A DNA stretch of 64,000 nucleotides from Clavibacter michiganensis (lineage in GTDB: Bacteria > Actinomycetota > Actinomycetes > Actinomycetales > Microbacteriaceae): positions 124,001 to 188,000 of the forward strand of contig NZ_MDJZ01000015.1 of the NCBI RefSeq assembly GCF_002151125.1, in the 5' to 3' direction. Positions within the stretch are counted from its first letter, which is position 1, and every line of letters begins with the position of its first letter. Shown one piece after another: positions 26,229 through 39,313 of the stretch. Below the pieces are notes generated by a model. It worked only from the letters and a program-made list of their open reading frames with translations, did not search any database and was not told where the DNA came from. The position numbers and the translations under genes were made by a program.

Positions 26229-28787
26229 GTGAAGGCCATCCGCAGGTTCACCGTCCGTGCCGTCCTCCCGGGGGAGCTGTCCGCGCTGGACGAGCTCGCC
26301 GGGAACCTCCGGTGGTCGTGGTACGAGCCCACCCGCCGCGTGTTCGCGCACGTGAGCCCGGAGCTGTGGGAGGGGACGGGCCACGATCCGGTGGCGCTGC
26401 TCGGCGCGGTCGACCAGGAGCGGCTGCGCGAGCTCGCCGCCGACGAGGGGTTCGTCGCGTGGGCGGAGGAGCAGCGGCAGGACCTCCGCGCGTACGTGAG
26501 CGAGCCCCGCTGGTACCAGTCCCTCGAGGGCGACGTTCCCGAGGCGATCGGCTACTTCTCGCCCGAGTACGGCATCGCCGCCGCGCTCCCGCAGTACTCC
26601 GGCGGCCTCGGGATCCTCGCGGGCGACCACCTGAAGAGCGCCTCCGACCTCGGCATCCCGCTCGTGGGCGTCGGCCTCTTCTACCGGTCCGGGTACTTCC
26701 GCCAGGGGATCTCCTCCGACGGCTGGCAGCAGGAGACCTACCCCGTCTTCGACCCCGACGGCCTGCCGCTCCAGGTGCTGCGCGAGGCCGACGGCGCGCC
26801 CGTGCACGTCGCCCTCGAGCTGCCCGCCGAGAGGACGCTGCACGCGCGGATCTGGCAGGCGCGCGTCGGCCGGATCCCGCTGCTCCTGCTCGACACCGAC
26901 GTGCCCGAGAACGACGAGGACCTCCGCCGCGTCACCGACCGGCTCTACGGCGGCGGCGGCGAGCACCGGCTGCACCAGGAGCTGCTGCTCGGCATCGGCG
27001 GGGTGCGCGCCATCGCGGCGCACGCGCGCGTCACCGGCTCGCCCGTGCCGCGCGTCTTCCACACCAACGAGGGCCACGCCGGCTTCCTCGGCGTCGAGCG
27101 GATCTCGACCCTCATGGCCGACGGCCTCGACTTCGACGAGGCGCTGCAGGTGGTGCGCGCCGGCACCGTGTTCACGACGCACACGCCGGTCCCCGCGGGC
27201 ATCGACCGGTTCGACGTCGGCCTCGTCCGCCAGCACGTCACGGATCGGCTGCTGCCGGGCGTGCCGCCGGAGCGCGTGCTCGGGCTCGGCGCGGAGTCCC
27301 ACGAGGGCGGATCCCCGGACGTGTTCAACATGGCGCTCATGGGCCTCCGCCTCGCGCAGCGCGCCAACGGCGTCTCCCAGCTGCACGGCGAGGTCAGCCG
27401 GGGGATGTTCGCGGGGCTCTGGCCGGGGTTCGACACCGACGAGGTGCCGATCACGAGCGTCACGAACGGCGTGCACGCGCCGACGTGGACGGATCCGATG
27501 CTCATGTCGCTCGCGCGCGAGCGCCTCGGCACGTGGGACACCACCGCGGCCGACTGGTCCTCCACGGCCGTGAGCGACGGCGACCTCTGGGACGTGCGCG
27601 GCCGCATGCGCCGCCAGCTCGTGGAGGACGCGCGCCGCCGCGTCGTGCGCGCCTGGCGCGAGCAGAACCCGGGCGCCGTCGAGCCCGCGTGGCTCGAGGA
27701 CGTGCTCGACCCCGAGGTCCTCACCATCGGCTTCGCGCGACGCGTGCCGACGTACAAGCGGCTGACCCTGATGCTCCACGACCGGGAACGCCTCCGCCGC
27801 ATCCTCACCGACCCGGACCGTCCCGTGCAGATCGTCGTGGCCGGCAAGTCGCACCCGGCCGACGACGAGGGCAAGCGCCTCATCCAGGAGCTCGTGCGGT
27901 TCGCGGCCGAGCCGGGGATCCGCGGGCGGCTCGTGTTCCTGCCCGACTACGACATCGGCATGGCGCAGCTCCTGTACCCGGGCACCGACGTCTGGCTCAA
28001 CAACCCGCTCCGGCCGCTCGAGGCGTGCGGGACGTCGGGCATGAAGGCGGCGCTCAACGGGGCGCTCAACCTGTCCATCCTCGACGGCTGGTGGAACGAG
28101 TACTTCGACGGCGGGAACGGCTGGGCGATCCCGTCGGCCGACCGCGCGCACGACGGCGCCGAGCGCGACGCGATGGAGGCCACCGCGCTCTACGACCTCA
28201 TCGAGAACCGCATCGCGCCGCGCTTCTACGACCGCGACGGCGACGGCGTGCCCACGGGCTGGGTGCACGACATCCGGCACACGCTGCGGACGCTGTCGCC
28301 CGAGCTCAGCGCCGACCGCATGGTGCGCGAGTACGTCGAGCGGCTGTACGTGCCCGCGGGGCGCGCGCAGGCCGTCGTCGCCGCGGACGGGTCCGCCCGG
28401 GCCCGCGAGCTCGCGGCCTGGCGCGGACGCGTCGCCGCCGCGTGGCCGTCGGTGCAGGTCGCGCACGTGGAGTCGGAGGGCGTCGAGCACCAGGCGCAGG
28501 TGGGCGACGAGCTGCGGGTGCGCGCGTGGGTGGCGCTCGGCGGCCTCGGCGCGGACGACGTGACCGTGGAGGTCGTGCACGGGCGCACCGGGGAGGGCGA
28601 CGTGCTGACGGACGTCGTGCGGCACGGGCTCGAGCCCGTCGGGGGATCCGGCGGGCAGCAGGAGTACGCCGGCACGGTGCGGCTCGCGAGCGCGGGGCCG
28701 TTCGGCTACACGGTGCGGGTCGTGCCGCGGCACGAGCTGCTGGCGTCGAGCGCGGAGCCGGGGCTGCTCGCGGTCGCGAGCAGCTGA
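26229..28787 (+). CDS. glgP: Alpha-glucan phosphorylase (GT35, DUF3417 type)
   Basis: An 852-residue enzyme releasing glucose-1-phosphate from glucan. Seen: the DUF3417 N-terminal domain (LSALDELAGNLRWSWYEPT), EYGIAAALPQYSGGLG, HTNEGHAGFLGVERI, FARRVPTYKR, and the pyridoxal-phosphate site GTSGMKAALNGALNLS followed by DGWWNE. The C-terminal 130 residues form an extra beta-rich domain typical of the actinobacterial class. GAGGGAGT precedes the GTG at 26229. It runs divergently from glgE-glgB and converges on the SGNH gene. Confidence 0.96.
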   Translation: MKAIRRFTVRAVLPGELSALDELAGNLRWSWYEPTRRVFAHVSPELWEGTGHDPVALLGAVDQERLRELAADEGFVAWAEEQRQDLRAYVSEPRWYQSLEGDVPEAIGYFSPEYGIAAALPQYSGGLGILAGDHLKSASDLGIPLVGVGLFYRSGYFRQGISSDGWQQETYPVFDPDGLPLQVLREADGAPVHVALELPAERTLHARIWQARVGRIPLLLLDTDVPENDEDLRRVTDRLYGGGGEHRLHQELLLGIGGVRAIAAHARVTGSPVPRVFHTNEGHAGFLGVERISTLMADGLDFDEALQVVRAGTVFTTHTPVPAGIDRFDVGLVRQHVTDRLLPGVPPERVLGLGAESHEGGSPDVFNMALMGLRLAQRANGVSQLHGEVSRGMFAGLWPGFDTDEVPITSVTNGVHAPTWTDPMLMSLARERLGTWDTTAADWSSTAVSDGDLWDVRGRMRRQLVEDARRRVVRAWREQNPGAVEPAWLEDVLDPEVLTIGFARRVPTYKRLTLMLHDRERLRRILTDPDRPVQIVVAGKSHPADDEGKRLIQELVRFAAEPGIRGRLVFLPDYDIGMAQLLYPGTDVWLNNPLRPLEACGTSGMKAALNGALNLSILDGWWNEYFDGGNGWAIPSADRAHDGAERDAMEATALYDLIENRIAPRFYDRDGDGVPTGWVHDIRHTLRTLSPELSADRMVREYVERLYVPAGRAQAVVAADGSARARELAAWRGRVAAAWPSVQVAHVESEGVEHQAQVGDELRVRAWVALGGLGADDVTVEVVHGRTGEGDVLTDVVRHGLEPVGGSGGQQEYAGTVRLASAGPFGYTVRVVPRHELLASSAEPGLLAVASS

Positions 28788-28832
28788 CGCGGCGTGGACG
28801 GGCGGCGCCCTCCGGGGCCGCCCGTCGCGTCA
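28785..28832. terminator. Bidirectional hairpin spanning both convergent stop codons
   Basis: An inner 10-bp stem GACGGGCGGC/GCCGCCCGTC (28797-28806 with 28817-28826) is extended outward by TGACGCG (28785-28791) against CGCGTCA (28826-28832). The glgP TGA and the opposite-strand stop lie in the two outer arms. Confidence 0.65.
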
Positions 28833-30179
28833 GGCCGGGGTGGCGGAGAGCTTCGCGGCGAGCACCTCGGCGAAGCGCGCGTATCCCCGGTCGTTCGGGT
28901 GGTTGTCCGGTCCCATCCAGCCGTACGGGTCGGACGCGCCCTCGCCGACCAGGCGGGGGATGTACGCGCCGATCTCGAAGACGTCGGCGAGCGGATCGGC
29001 CGACGCGGCGTCCCGCAGCGCGCCGATGTAGTCGGCCCACGTCGTCCCGCGGATCGGCAGCGTCGTGCGCTCGTACGGCGGCGTGAAGAGGACGGGCGCC
29101 TCGCTCGTGGTGCGGATCAGCTCGATGAGCACCGCCGCGTCGGAGCGCACCTCCTCGGGCGTGCGCACGACCACGTCGTTGATGAGGTGCTCGGGCATCC
29201 AGAGGTCGAGCTCGAAGCGCGGGGCCGAGCGGATCCACGTGCTCACGCCGTCCGGCCGCGCCCTCTCCGAGAGCTGCCAGAGCTGCGACCCGGAGTTGCC
29301 GCCCTCGATGGCGTGGATCCCGCGCTCCTCGTCGCCGTCGAAGAGCCACGCGCCCTCGAGCTCGGGTGCGCCGCCGGCCCACGCGACCGTGATCGCGTGC
29401 TCGGCGGACTCGAGCTGCGGGCTCGTCCAGGTGAGGGACCCGCCGGCCTCGGCCCGCACGGTCTCGGGCGGGCCGTCGTCGACCTGGACGGTGATCGCGG
29501 CGTCGAGGTCCGGCGCCCACCAGCAGACCCTCGCCGACGTCATGCGCGCGCGGTAGGTGCCGGGGCCCGACGCCTCCGTGAGCAGCACGACCCGGCGCCC
29601 CCAGCCGTGGCGGGCGCCCGGGGTCGGCGTCCCGGCGAAGGCGAAGCCCTGGTCGGCGGGCACCGTGATCTGATGCCGCGACGCGATGTAGTCGAGGCCG
29701 CCGCGCGCGCCGGACGGGTACGCGCCGCGCAGGCGGTCGCGGAGCTGGGCGGGGTAGGCGTGCTGCAGCGTCGTGGCGCCCTGCCCCTCGGTGATGCTGT
29801 CGCCGAGGACGCCGATGGTGAGGCGTCGCTCCCGCACCCGGTCCCGCAGCGCGTAGAAGCCCGCGAGCGCGTCGTCGGGCGCGTAGGTCATGGGCTCGAT
29901 CGGCGGGCCGCCGGACGCGGTGACGGCGGGCGCGGGCGGATCCCCGGCGTCGGCGGTCGGGGTCGCGATGCCGCCCGAGGTGGGCGGGGCCGGGCGGGGC
30001 GTCGTGGTGCAGCCCGCGACGGCGGCGACGGCCGAGAGGGCGGCGAGGCCGCCGCCCGCGACGAGCGCGCGGCGGGTGAGGGTGCGGCGCCGGGTCGGAC
30101 CGTCGGCGGGGCGCCCGGCGTCGGAGCCCCGGGCGTCGGGGGAGCGGTCGCCGTTCGGGGCGGGGGACTCGTCGGTCAT
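28830..30179 (-). CDS. Exported SGNH/GDSL-hydrolase lipoprotein
   Basis: A 449-residue secreted esterase-type protein. Seen: a twin-Arg-containing signal (RRRTLTRRALVAGGG) ending in the lipobox VAGC with Cys57, so it may leave by Tat and be lipid-anchored; the SGNH block I motif GDSITEG with Ser128; a beta-sandwich-like middle; and a block V Asp/His pair in DNHPNDRGYARF near the end. SGNH enzymes remove or transfer acyl groups on polysaccharides and lipids. Its place between glgP and glgX suggests a glucan or wall-polymer substrate, which is inference. The ATG at 30179 is chosen because upstream sequence is not signal-like. Confidence 0.88.
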   Translation of the reverse strand: MTDESPAPNGDRSPDARGSDAGRPADGPTRRRTLTRRALVAGGGLAALSAVAAVAGCTTTPRPAPPTSGGIATPTADAGDPPAPAVTASGGPPIEPMTYAPDDALAGFYALRDRVRERRLTIGVLGDSITEGQGATTLQHAYPAQLRDRLRGAYPSGARGGLDYIASRHQITVPADQGFAFAGTPTPGARHGWGRRVVLLTEASGPGTYRARMTSARVCWWAPDLDAAITVQVDDGPPETVRAEAGGSLTWTSPQLESAEHAITVAWAGGAPELEGAWLFDGDEERGIHAIEGGNSGSQLWQLSERARPDGVSTWIRSAPRFELDLWMPEHLINDVVVRTPEEVRSDAAVLIELIRTTSEAPVLFTPPYERTTLPIRGTTWADYIGALRDAASADPLADVFEIGAYIPRLVGEGASDPYGWMGPDNHPNDRGYARFAEVLAAKLSATPA

Positions 30180-30355
30180 GGGCGGCGTCCTCGTGCTCGG
30201 GCGCGCCGGGGCGCGGCGGATCGTGCGGGCGCCTCCAGGAGAGCACACGAGCGCCGCGCGACGCGAACCCGTGGCGGCCCCCGTCCGGGCGCCGGGCGTC
30301 GCTGCGGAGGTCGCCGCGGATCGGGATCACCGCCCGCGGACGGGCCCGGGCGCGC

Positions 30356-32413
30356 TCAGCAGGCGCGGTAGATCCGCAGGGCCGGCCCGTCGACCTCGAC
30401 CCGCGCGCCGGGCGCGTCGTCCGTCGCGACGACCTCGGGCCGCTCCCACTCGCTCGACCACAGGAGCCGCCAGGCCGTCACGCCGTCGTGCTCGGCGAGC
30501 GTCACCGTCGCGCGGTCCTCCCGCCCGTGCACGACGACGAGCACCGTGCTCGGGTCCTCGGTCTCGGGGGTCGACGTCGTGATCCACTGCAGCGTGCGCG
30601 TGCCCGCGGACTCCCAGGCCGCCTCCGTCATCGGAGCGGCGTCGGCGTCGCGCCAGGCGATGACCGAGGCGCTCGGCACGTGCGCGTCGGGCGCGGCGTA
30701 GCGGACGGGCCGGAGCGCCGGGTTCTCCCGCCGGATGCGGAGGAGGTGGCGCGTGGTCGCGTGCAGGTCCATCCGCCACGCGTCCTCGTCCCAGTGCATC
30801 CAGGTGGCCGCGTTGTCGAGGCAGTAGCCGTTGTTGTTGCCGCGCTGCGTGCGGCCGCGCTCGTCGCCCATCGTGATCATGGGGATCCCGGCCGAGACGA
30901 GGAGCGTGCCGAGCAGGTTGCGGGACGACCGCCGCCGCGCCGCGAGGATCGCCGCGTCGCGCGTCGGCCCCTCGACCCCGTGGTTCCACGAGCGGTTGGC
31001 GTCCGTGCCGTCGCGGTTCGACTCCCCGTTGCCGCTGTTGTGCTTGCGGTCGTAGGAGGTGAGGTCGGCGAGCGTGAAGCCGTCGTGCGCCGTGACGAAC
31101 GACACGGAGGCGAGCGGGCCGCGGTCGGCCGCGAAGGTGCCCGAGGATCCCGCGAGGCAGGAGGCGAGCGCCCCGACGCCGCTCGGGGCGTGCCCGCGGA
31201 GCCTGGCCGCCGCCAGGTCCGTGAGCCAGAAGCCGCGCACGACGTCGCGGTAGCCGTCGTTCCACTCGCTCCAGCCGGATCCGAACCCGCCCGTGCGCCA
31301 GCCGCCCATGCCCACGTCCCACGGCTCGGCGATCATGAGGAGGCCCTCGAGCGCCTCGTCCTCGACGATGGCGCGCAGCAGCGGGTGCGCGGGGTCGAAG
31401 TCCACGCGCTCGTCGCGCCCGAGGGTCACGGCGAGGTCGAAGCGGAAGCCGTCGACGCCCATGACGTCGGACCAGTGCTCGAGCGAGTCGAGCACCAGGC
31501 GCTGCGCGTCCGGCCGGGACAGGTCGACCGTGTTGCCGCACCCGGTCACGTCGATGGGCGTCCCGTCGGGCGCGTGCCGGTAGTAGCGCGAGCCGTCGAT
31601 GCCGCGGAGGCTCGTGACCGGCCCGTCGGCGCCCTCCTCGGCCGTGTGGTTGTAGACGACGTCGAGCACGACCTGGATCCCGGCCGCGTGCAGCGCGTCG
31701 ACCATGCCGCGGAACTCGGCGGCCACCGCGTCGGCGCCGGCCTCCCGTGCGGCGCGCGTGGCGTAGGGCGCGTGCGGCGCGAGGTAGGCGAGCGTGTTGT
31801 AGCCCCAGTGGTTGATGCGGCCCTGCGCGCGCAGCCGCTCCTCGCTCGTGGAGGCGTGCACCGGCAGGAGCTCCACCGTGGTGATCCCGAGGTCGACCAG
31901 GCGCTCCACGGACGAGGCGTGGCCGAGCCCCGCGTACGTGCCGCGCAGCTCCTCGGGCAGCCGCTCGTCGAGCTTGGAGAAGCCGCGCACGTGGAGCTCG
32001 TAGACCACCTGGCGGTCACGCGGCACCTGCGGGCGCGCGGCGCGGCGGGCGGCGCGCTCCTCGGCGGGCACCTCGCTCGTGACGACCGAGCGCCACGCGG
32101 CCGGGCCCACTTGCACGAGGCCGCGCGCGTAGGGATCCAGCAGGTGGCGCGTCGGGTCGAAGGCGTTGCCCGGGGCGGGGTCGCCGTCCACGCGCACCGA
32201 GTACGCGGTGCCGGGCACGAGCCGGGCGCTGGATCCCGTCCACACGCCGTCGTCGCCGCGCTCCATGGGCACGACCTCGGCCACGCGGCGGGCGTCGTCG
32301 GCGGCCGACACGGTGAGCTCCACGGCGGACGCGCCGTGGCTCACGAGGCGCAGCGTGCCGCCCCCGTCGTGGAGCGTGAGCCCCAGGGGCACGGGCGGTC
32401 CGGGGCGCGGCAT
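30356..32413 (-). CDS. glgX: Glycogen debranching enzyme GlgX (isoamylase type)
   Basis: A 685-residue GH13 enzyme hydrolysing alpha-1,6 branches. Seen: the N-terminal CBM48-like domain, YELHVRGFSKLDERLP, VVYNHTAEE, the nucleophile Asp in DGFRFDLAVTLGR, the acid Glu in IAEPWDVGMGGW, and TAHDGFTLADL. In actinobacteria such genes are also called treX when linked to treY/treZ, and treZ lies 31 kb away here. The ATG at 32413 is seven bases downstream of a TACCCT box; the open frame further upstream runs antisense to iscS and is spurious. Confidence 0.96.
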   Translation of the reverse strand: MPRPGPPVPLGLTLHDGGGTLRLVSHGASAVELTVSAADDARRVAEVVPMERGDDGVWTGSSARLVPGTAYSVRVDGDPAPGNAFDPTRHLLDPYARGLVQVGPAAWRSVVTSEVPAEERAARRAARPQVPRDRQVVYELHVRGFSKLDERLPEELRGTYAGLGHASSVERLVDLGITTVELLPVHASTSEERLRAQGRINHWGYNTLAYLAPHAPYATRAAREAGADAVAAEFRGMVDALHAAGIQVVLDVVYNHTAEEGADGPVTSLRGIDGSRYYRHAPDGTPIDVTGCGNTVDLSRPDAQRLVLDSLEHWSDVMGVDGFRFDLAVTLGRDERVDFDPAHPLLRAIVEDEALEGLLMIAEPWDVGMGGWRTGGFGSGWSEWNDGYRDVVRGFWLTDLAAARLRGHAPSGVGALASCLAGSSGTFAADRGPLASVSFVTAHDGFTLADLTSYDRKHNSGNGESNRDGTDANRSWNHGVEGPTRDAAILAARRRSSRNLLGTLLVSAGIPMITMGDERGRTQRGNNNGYCLDNAATWMHWDEDAWRMDLHATTRHLLRIRRENPALRPVRYAAPDAHVPSASVIAWRDADAAPMTEAAWESAGTRTLQWITTSTPETEDPSTVLVVVHGREDRATVTLAEHDGVTAWRLLWSSEWERPEVVATDDAPGARVEVDGPALRIYRAC

Positions 32414-32434
32414 GCGACCTAGGGTAGATGCATG
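32411..32434. promoter_or_regulatory. Overlapping divergent leaderless promoters of glgX and the cysteine desulfurase gene
   Basis: Only 18 bases separate the two start codons. TAGGGT (32420-32425, plus) stands six bases before ATG 32432; TACCCT (32421-32426, minus) stands seven bases before ATG 32413. The two -10 boxes share five of six positions. Confidence 0.6.
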
Positions 32435-33633
32435 ACGGTCTACCTCGACCACGCGGCCACGACCCCGATGCGGCCCGAGGCGATCGCGGCGCTCGCCGGG
32501 GCGCTCACCCTGGTCGGGAACCCGTCCTCCATCCACTCGCACGGCCAGGAGGCCCGGCGCGTGCTCGAGGAGGCGCGCGAGGCGATCGCGCGGGCGCTCG
32601 ACGCGGACCCGGTCGAGATCGTCCTCACCTCCGGCGGCACGGAGTCCGTGAACCTCGGCATCAAGGGGCTGCACGGGGCACGCGTCGCGTCGGATGCCCG
32701 GCGCACGCGGATCCTCGTGCCCGACGGAGAGCACCACGCCACGGTCGACACGGTCGAGTGGCTCGAGCGCCGGGGAGCCGTCGTGGAGCGGATCCCGATC
32801 GACGCGCTCGGGCGCGTCCGCATCGACGCGGTCGCCGACGCGCTCGCCGCCGACCCCGGATCCGTCTCCCTCCTCACCTTCCTGGCCGCGAGCAACGAGG
32901 TCGGCACCATCCAGCCGGTCGAGGAGCTGGCGGCGCTCGCCGGGGCCCATGGCGTGCCCGTGCACGTCGACGCGGTCGCGGCGCTCGGCCACATGCCGGT
33001 GCCGTTCCGGCGCTGGCGCGAGGCGGGCGTCTCCGCGGTGAGCGTCTCGGCGCACAAGGTCGGCGGGCCCGTCGGCAGCGGCGCGCTCGTGCTCGCGCGG
33101 CAGGCGACGGTGGATCCGCAGATCCACGGCGGCGGCCAGCAGCGGCAGGTGCGCTCGGGCACGCAGGACGCGGCGTCCGCGGTGGCGTTCGCGACCGCCG
33201 TGACCCTGGCGGTCGCCGAGCTCGACGCCGAGCGCGTGCGGGTCGCCGCGCTCCGCGACCGTCTCGTCGAGACCGTGCTCCGCGACGTGCCGGGCGCGGT
33301 GCTGCGCGGCGACCCGGATCCCGCGGGCCGCCTCCCCGGCAACGCGCACCTCACCTTCGCGGGCTGCCAGGGCGACTCGCTCCTCCTCCTGCTGGACATG
33401 GCGGGCGTGTCGGTGAGCACCGGATCCGCGTGCCAGGCCGGGGTGCCCGAGGTCTCGCACGTGCTCCTCGGCATGGGGATCCCCGAGGACGAGGCCCGCG
33501 GCGCCCTCCGGTTCACGCTCGGCCGCACCACGACCGACGCTGACGTGGACGCGCTCCTTGCGGCGCTGCCCGACGCCGTCGCCCGCGCCTCCCGGGCGGG
33601 CCTCGCCGGGCGCGCGGCGCGTAGGCTCACGGG

Positions 33634-33637
<4 letters not shown>
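32432..33637 (+). CDS. Cysteine desulfurase (NifS/IscS family)
   Basis: A 401-residue pyridoxal-phosphate enzyme that moves sulfur from cysteine to a protein thiol. Seen: [15 protein letters not shown] at the N-terminus, the cofactor Lys209 in SAHKVGG, and the active-site Cys334 in TGSACQAG. Its four-base overlap (GTGA) with mnmA indicates that it feeds sulfur to tRNA thiolation, the usual actinobacterial pairing. It starts six bases after a TAGGGT box. Confidence 0.96.
33622..33636 (+). promoter_or_regulatory. Possible internal leaderless promoter of mnmA
   Basis: TAGGCT at 33622-33627 inside the end of the desulfurase gene, six bases, then the mnmA GTG at 33634. It could add a separate mnmA transcript. 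Confidence 0.4.
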
Positions 33638-37312
<3,675 letters not shown>

Positions 37313-37341
37313 TCGGGCCTTCCTCGGGCCCCGGGCGCCGA

Positions 37342-37347
37342 TAGCAT
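37342..37347 (+). promoter_or_regulatory. Candidate -10 box of the exported hydrolase gene
   Basis: TAGCAT is followed by a leader of about 70 bases that ends in GGGGAT before the GTG at 37424. No clear -35 box is seen. Confidence 0.4.
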
Positions 37348-37423
37348 GATGGGACGCGTCGGCGCGGGCGCGCCACCCACCGGCGCCTGCCCTCCGCGTC
37401 GGCTCTCTGGGGGATCTCGAACC

Positions 37424-38809
37424 GTGACGACTCGCGTCCGTCTGCTTCTCGCCGCATCGGCCATCGCCTGCGGGCTGATCGGGTCCGTCGTCGTCCCCGC
37501 CCCCGCGGCCGTCGCGGCGACCAGGCCGCCCGCCGTGCTGGCCGGCCCCGACGCCGCGGGTCCCGCCCGCGGCGCCCACCTGCCGAGCCCGACCCGAGTC
37601 GTCGCGCAGCTCCGCGACCCGCGCGTGTCCGACCGGTCGCTCCGGGACACGTCCCCGGTCGCGCTCCTCGGCGCGCTGCCCGCGCTCGACGAGCCGGAGC
37701 TGCGGCTGCTCGCGCGCGCGGTCCCGGCCACGATCCGCGAGCTCATCCGCCGCCCTCCCGCCGCGTCGGGCGTCGCCGCCTGGTGGTCGGATCTCGCCGC
37801 GGACGAGCGCCGCGTCCTCGCCCGCGGCGTCCCCGAGCTCGTCGGGAACCTCGAGGGGATCCCCGTCGTCGAGCGCGACGCGGCCAACCGCCGCCTCCTC
37901 GACCAGCGCGAGGGCGAGCTGCGCGCCCGCGCGACGACGACCCCGGGACGCGGCGCGCAGCAGGCGCTCGGACGCGACCTGCGCATGCTCGCCGAGGTGC
38001 GGCGCGCCCTGGAGCCCGCGGCGGGCGGCCCCGCACGGTCGCTCCTCGTGCTCGACACGGCGTGGCCCGGGCGGGCGGGCGTCGTGATGGGCGACCTCGA
38101 CTCCGCGGCCTACGTCGACATCGTCGTGCCCGGGATGTTCTACTCCGTCTCCGACCGCCTGGTGGACTGGACCGACGTCGCCGCGCGCCTGCAGCAGCAG
38201 CAGACGACGCTGCTCGGCAGCGGCAGCGGCGCCGACGGCAGCGCGGGAGGAGGCGTCGCCACGATCTCCTGGATCGGCTACCGCACGCCCGACCTCCTGG
38301 GGATCGGGGACCTCGACCTCGCGCACGAGGGGGCGCAGTACCTCGAGGGCGCCATCCAGGGGATCCGGGGCGTGCGTCCCGACGACCCGCCGCACCTCAC
38401 GGTGGTCGCGCACTCGTACGGCTCCACGGCGGCGCTGCTCGCCCTCTCGAGCGGTCGCGCCTCGGCCGACGCGCTCGCCATGGTCGGGTCGCCCGGCGGC
38501 GCGGTGCGCCAGGCGGCGGAGCTGGACGTGCCCGCCGGTCGCGTGTACGTGGGCGAGGCCGCGTGGGATCCGGTGGTCGGCTCGTCGTACTTCGGGTCGG
38601 ACCCGGGCAGCGCGTCGTTCGGGGCGGCGCACTTCGGGGTCGCCGGGACGGGCGCGTCGTCCGGGGTGTCGGCGGACGGATCCCTCGCGGGCGCCGTCGG
38701 GCACAACAGCTACTTCGACCGCGGCACGGAGTCGTTCCGGAACATCGCGCTCATCGGGATCGACCGTCCCGTCGCGCGCGACGTGCGCGCGGACGCGAGC
38801 GGCAGGTAG
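37424..38809 (+). CDS. Exported alpha/beta hydrolase (DUF1023 type)
   Basis: A 461-residue secreted protein. Seen: a signal peptide (residues 5-35, ending PAPAAVAA), a helical middle region, and an alpha/beta hydrolase domain with the nucleophile Ser331 in AHSYGSTAA and a catalytic-type His in VGHNSYFD near the end. This matches the actinobacterial DUF1023 group, whose substrates are mostly unknown. The GTG at 37424 gives the signal peptide at the very N-terminus; ATGs at 37346 and 37349 would place about 26 extra residues before it. Confidence 0.85.
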   Translation: MTTRVRLLLAASAIACGLIGSVVVPAPAAVAATRPPAVLAGPDAAGPARGAHLPSPTRVVAQLRDPRVSDRSLRDTSPVALLGALPALDEPELRLLARAVPATIRELIRRPPAASGVAAWWSDLAADERRVLARGVPELVGNLEGIPVVERDAANRRLLDQREGELRARATTTPGRGAQQALGRDLRMLAEVRRALEPAAGGPARSLLVLDTAWPGRAGVVMGDLDSAAYVDIVVPGMFYSVSDRLVDWTDVAARLQQQQTTLLGSGSGADGSAGGGVATISWIGYRTPDLLGIGDLDLAHEGAQYLEGAIQGIRGVRPDDPPHLTVVAHSYGSTAALLALSSGRASADALAMVGSPGGAVRQAAELDVPAGRVYVGEAAWDPVVGSSYFGSDPGSASFGAAHFGVAGTGASSGVSADGSLAGAVGHNSYFDRGTESFRNIALIGIDRPVARDVRADASGR

Positions 38810-38827
38810 CGGTCCCGCGGGGACCGC
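38809..38827. terminator. Hairpin after the exported hydrolase gene
   Basis: GCGGTCCC (38809-38816) pairs with GGGACCGC (38820-38827) around a GCG loop, beginning at the stop codon. GGACCGCGGG then occurs at 38821-38830 and again at 38857-38866, before the convergent META gene. Confidence 0.5.
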
Positions 38828-38866
38828 GGGGGACAGCCGGGATCAGGGGACGGCGGGGACCGCGGG

Positions 38867-39313
38867 TCAGCCGCGGCTGCGCTCGGCGTACTCCAGCCGC
38901 ACGTCGCCGGGGCCCGTGGCCAGGAGGTGGCCGTCCTCGACGCGCAGCGACGACACCGCGGCGAGGTCCTGGAAGTAGCGCGACTCGAGCCCGCCGTCCT
39001 CGCACGGGAGCGTCCCGGGCACGACCGCGGCGAGCATCCCGTCGCCCTCGGCGCCCATCCGCCCGGAGTAGTCGTTGCACGGCCCGCGGCCGCCGACCTC
39101 GCCGCCGCCGACCCGCATGGTGATGAGCGCGTCGCCCACGCCGAGGTCGCCCGCGGAGTCGGATCCCTGGACGAGGTGCCAGTTGCCCCGCACGTCGCTC
39201 ACGGGCGCGCATCCGGCCAGGGGGACGAGGGCGAGGGCCGCGAGGACGGCCACCGCGGCGCCGCGGGTGCGTCCGGATCGGCGTCGGGCGGGGATCCGGG
39301 CTGCGGTGGGCAT
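38867..39313 (-). CDS. META-domain lipoprotein (HslJ-like)
   Basis: A 148-residue exported lipoprotein. Seen: an Arg-rich N-terminus, a hydrophobic signal and the lipobox PLAGC with Cys35, then a META/HslJ-like small beta domain beginning at VRGNWHLVQGSD, with the family-like NDYSGRM and a Cys pair (GRGPCNDY, TLPCEDG) that could form a disulfide. META proteins are linked to heat or antibiotic resistance; the role here is unknown. The ATG at 39313 follows a TAGCGT box by seven bases; GTG 39322 is an alternative. Confidence 0.83.
   Translation of the reverse strand: MPTAARIPARRRSGRTRGAAVAVLAALALVPLAGCAPVSDVRGNWHLVQGSDSAGDLGVGDALITMRVGGGEVGGRGPCNDYSGRMGAEGDGMLAAVVPGTLPCEDGGLESRYFQDLAAVSSLRVEDGHLLATGPGDVRLEYAERSRG

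Noticed and set aside
23522-29086. 1854-codon open frame on the plus strand
   Set aside because: It shadows glgE in antisense and then glgP out of frame. The translation is a mixture of Val/Glu/Arg runs with no domain.
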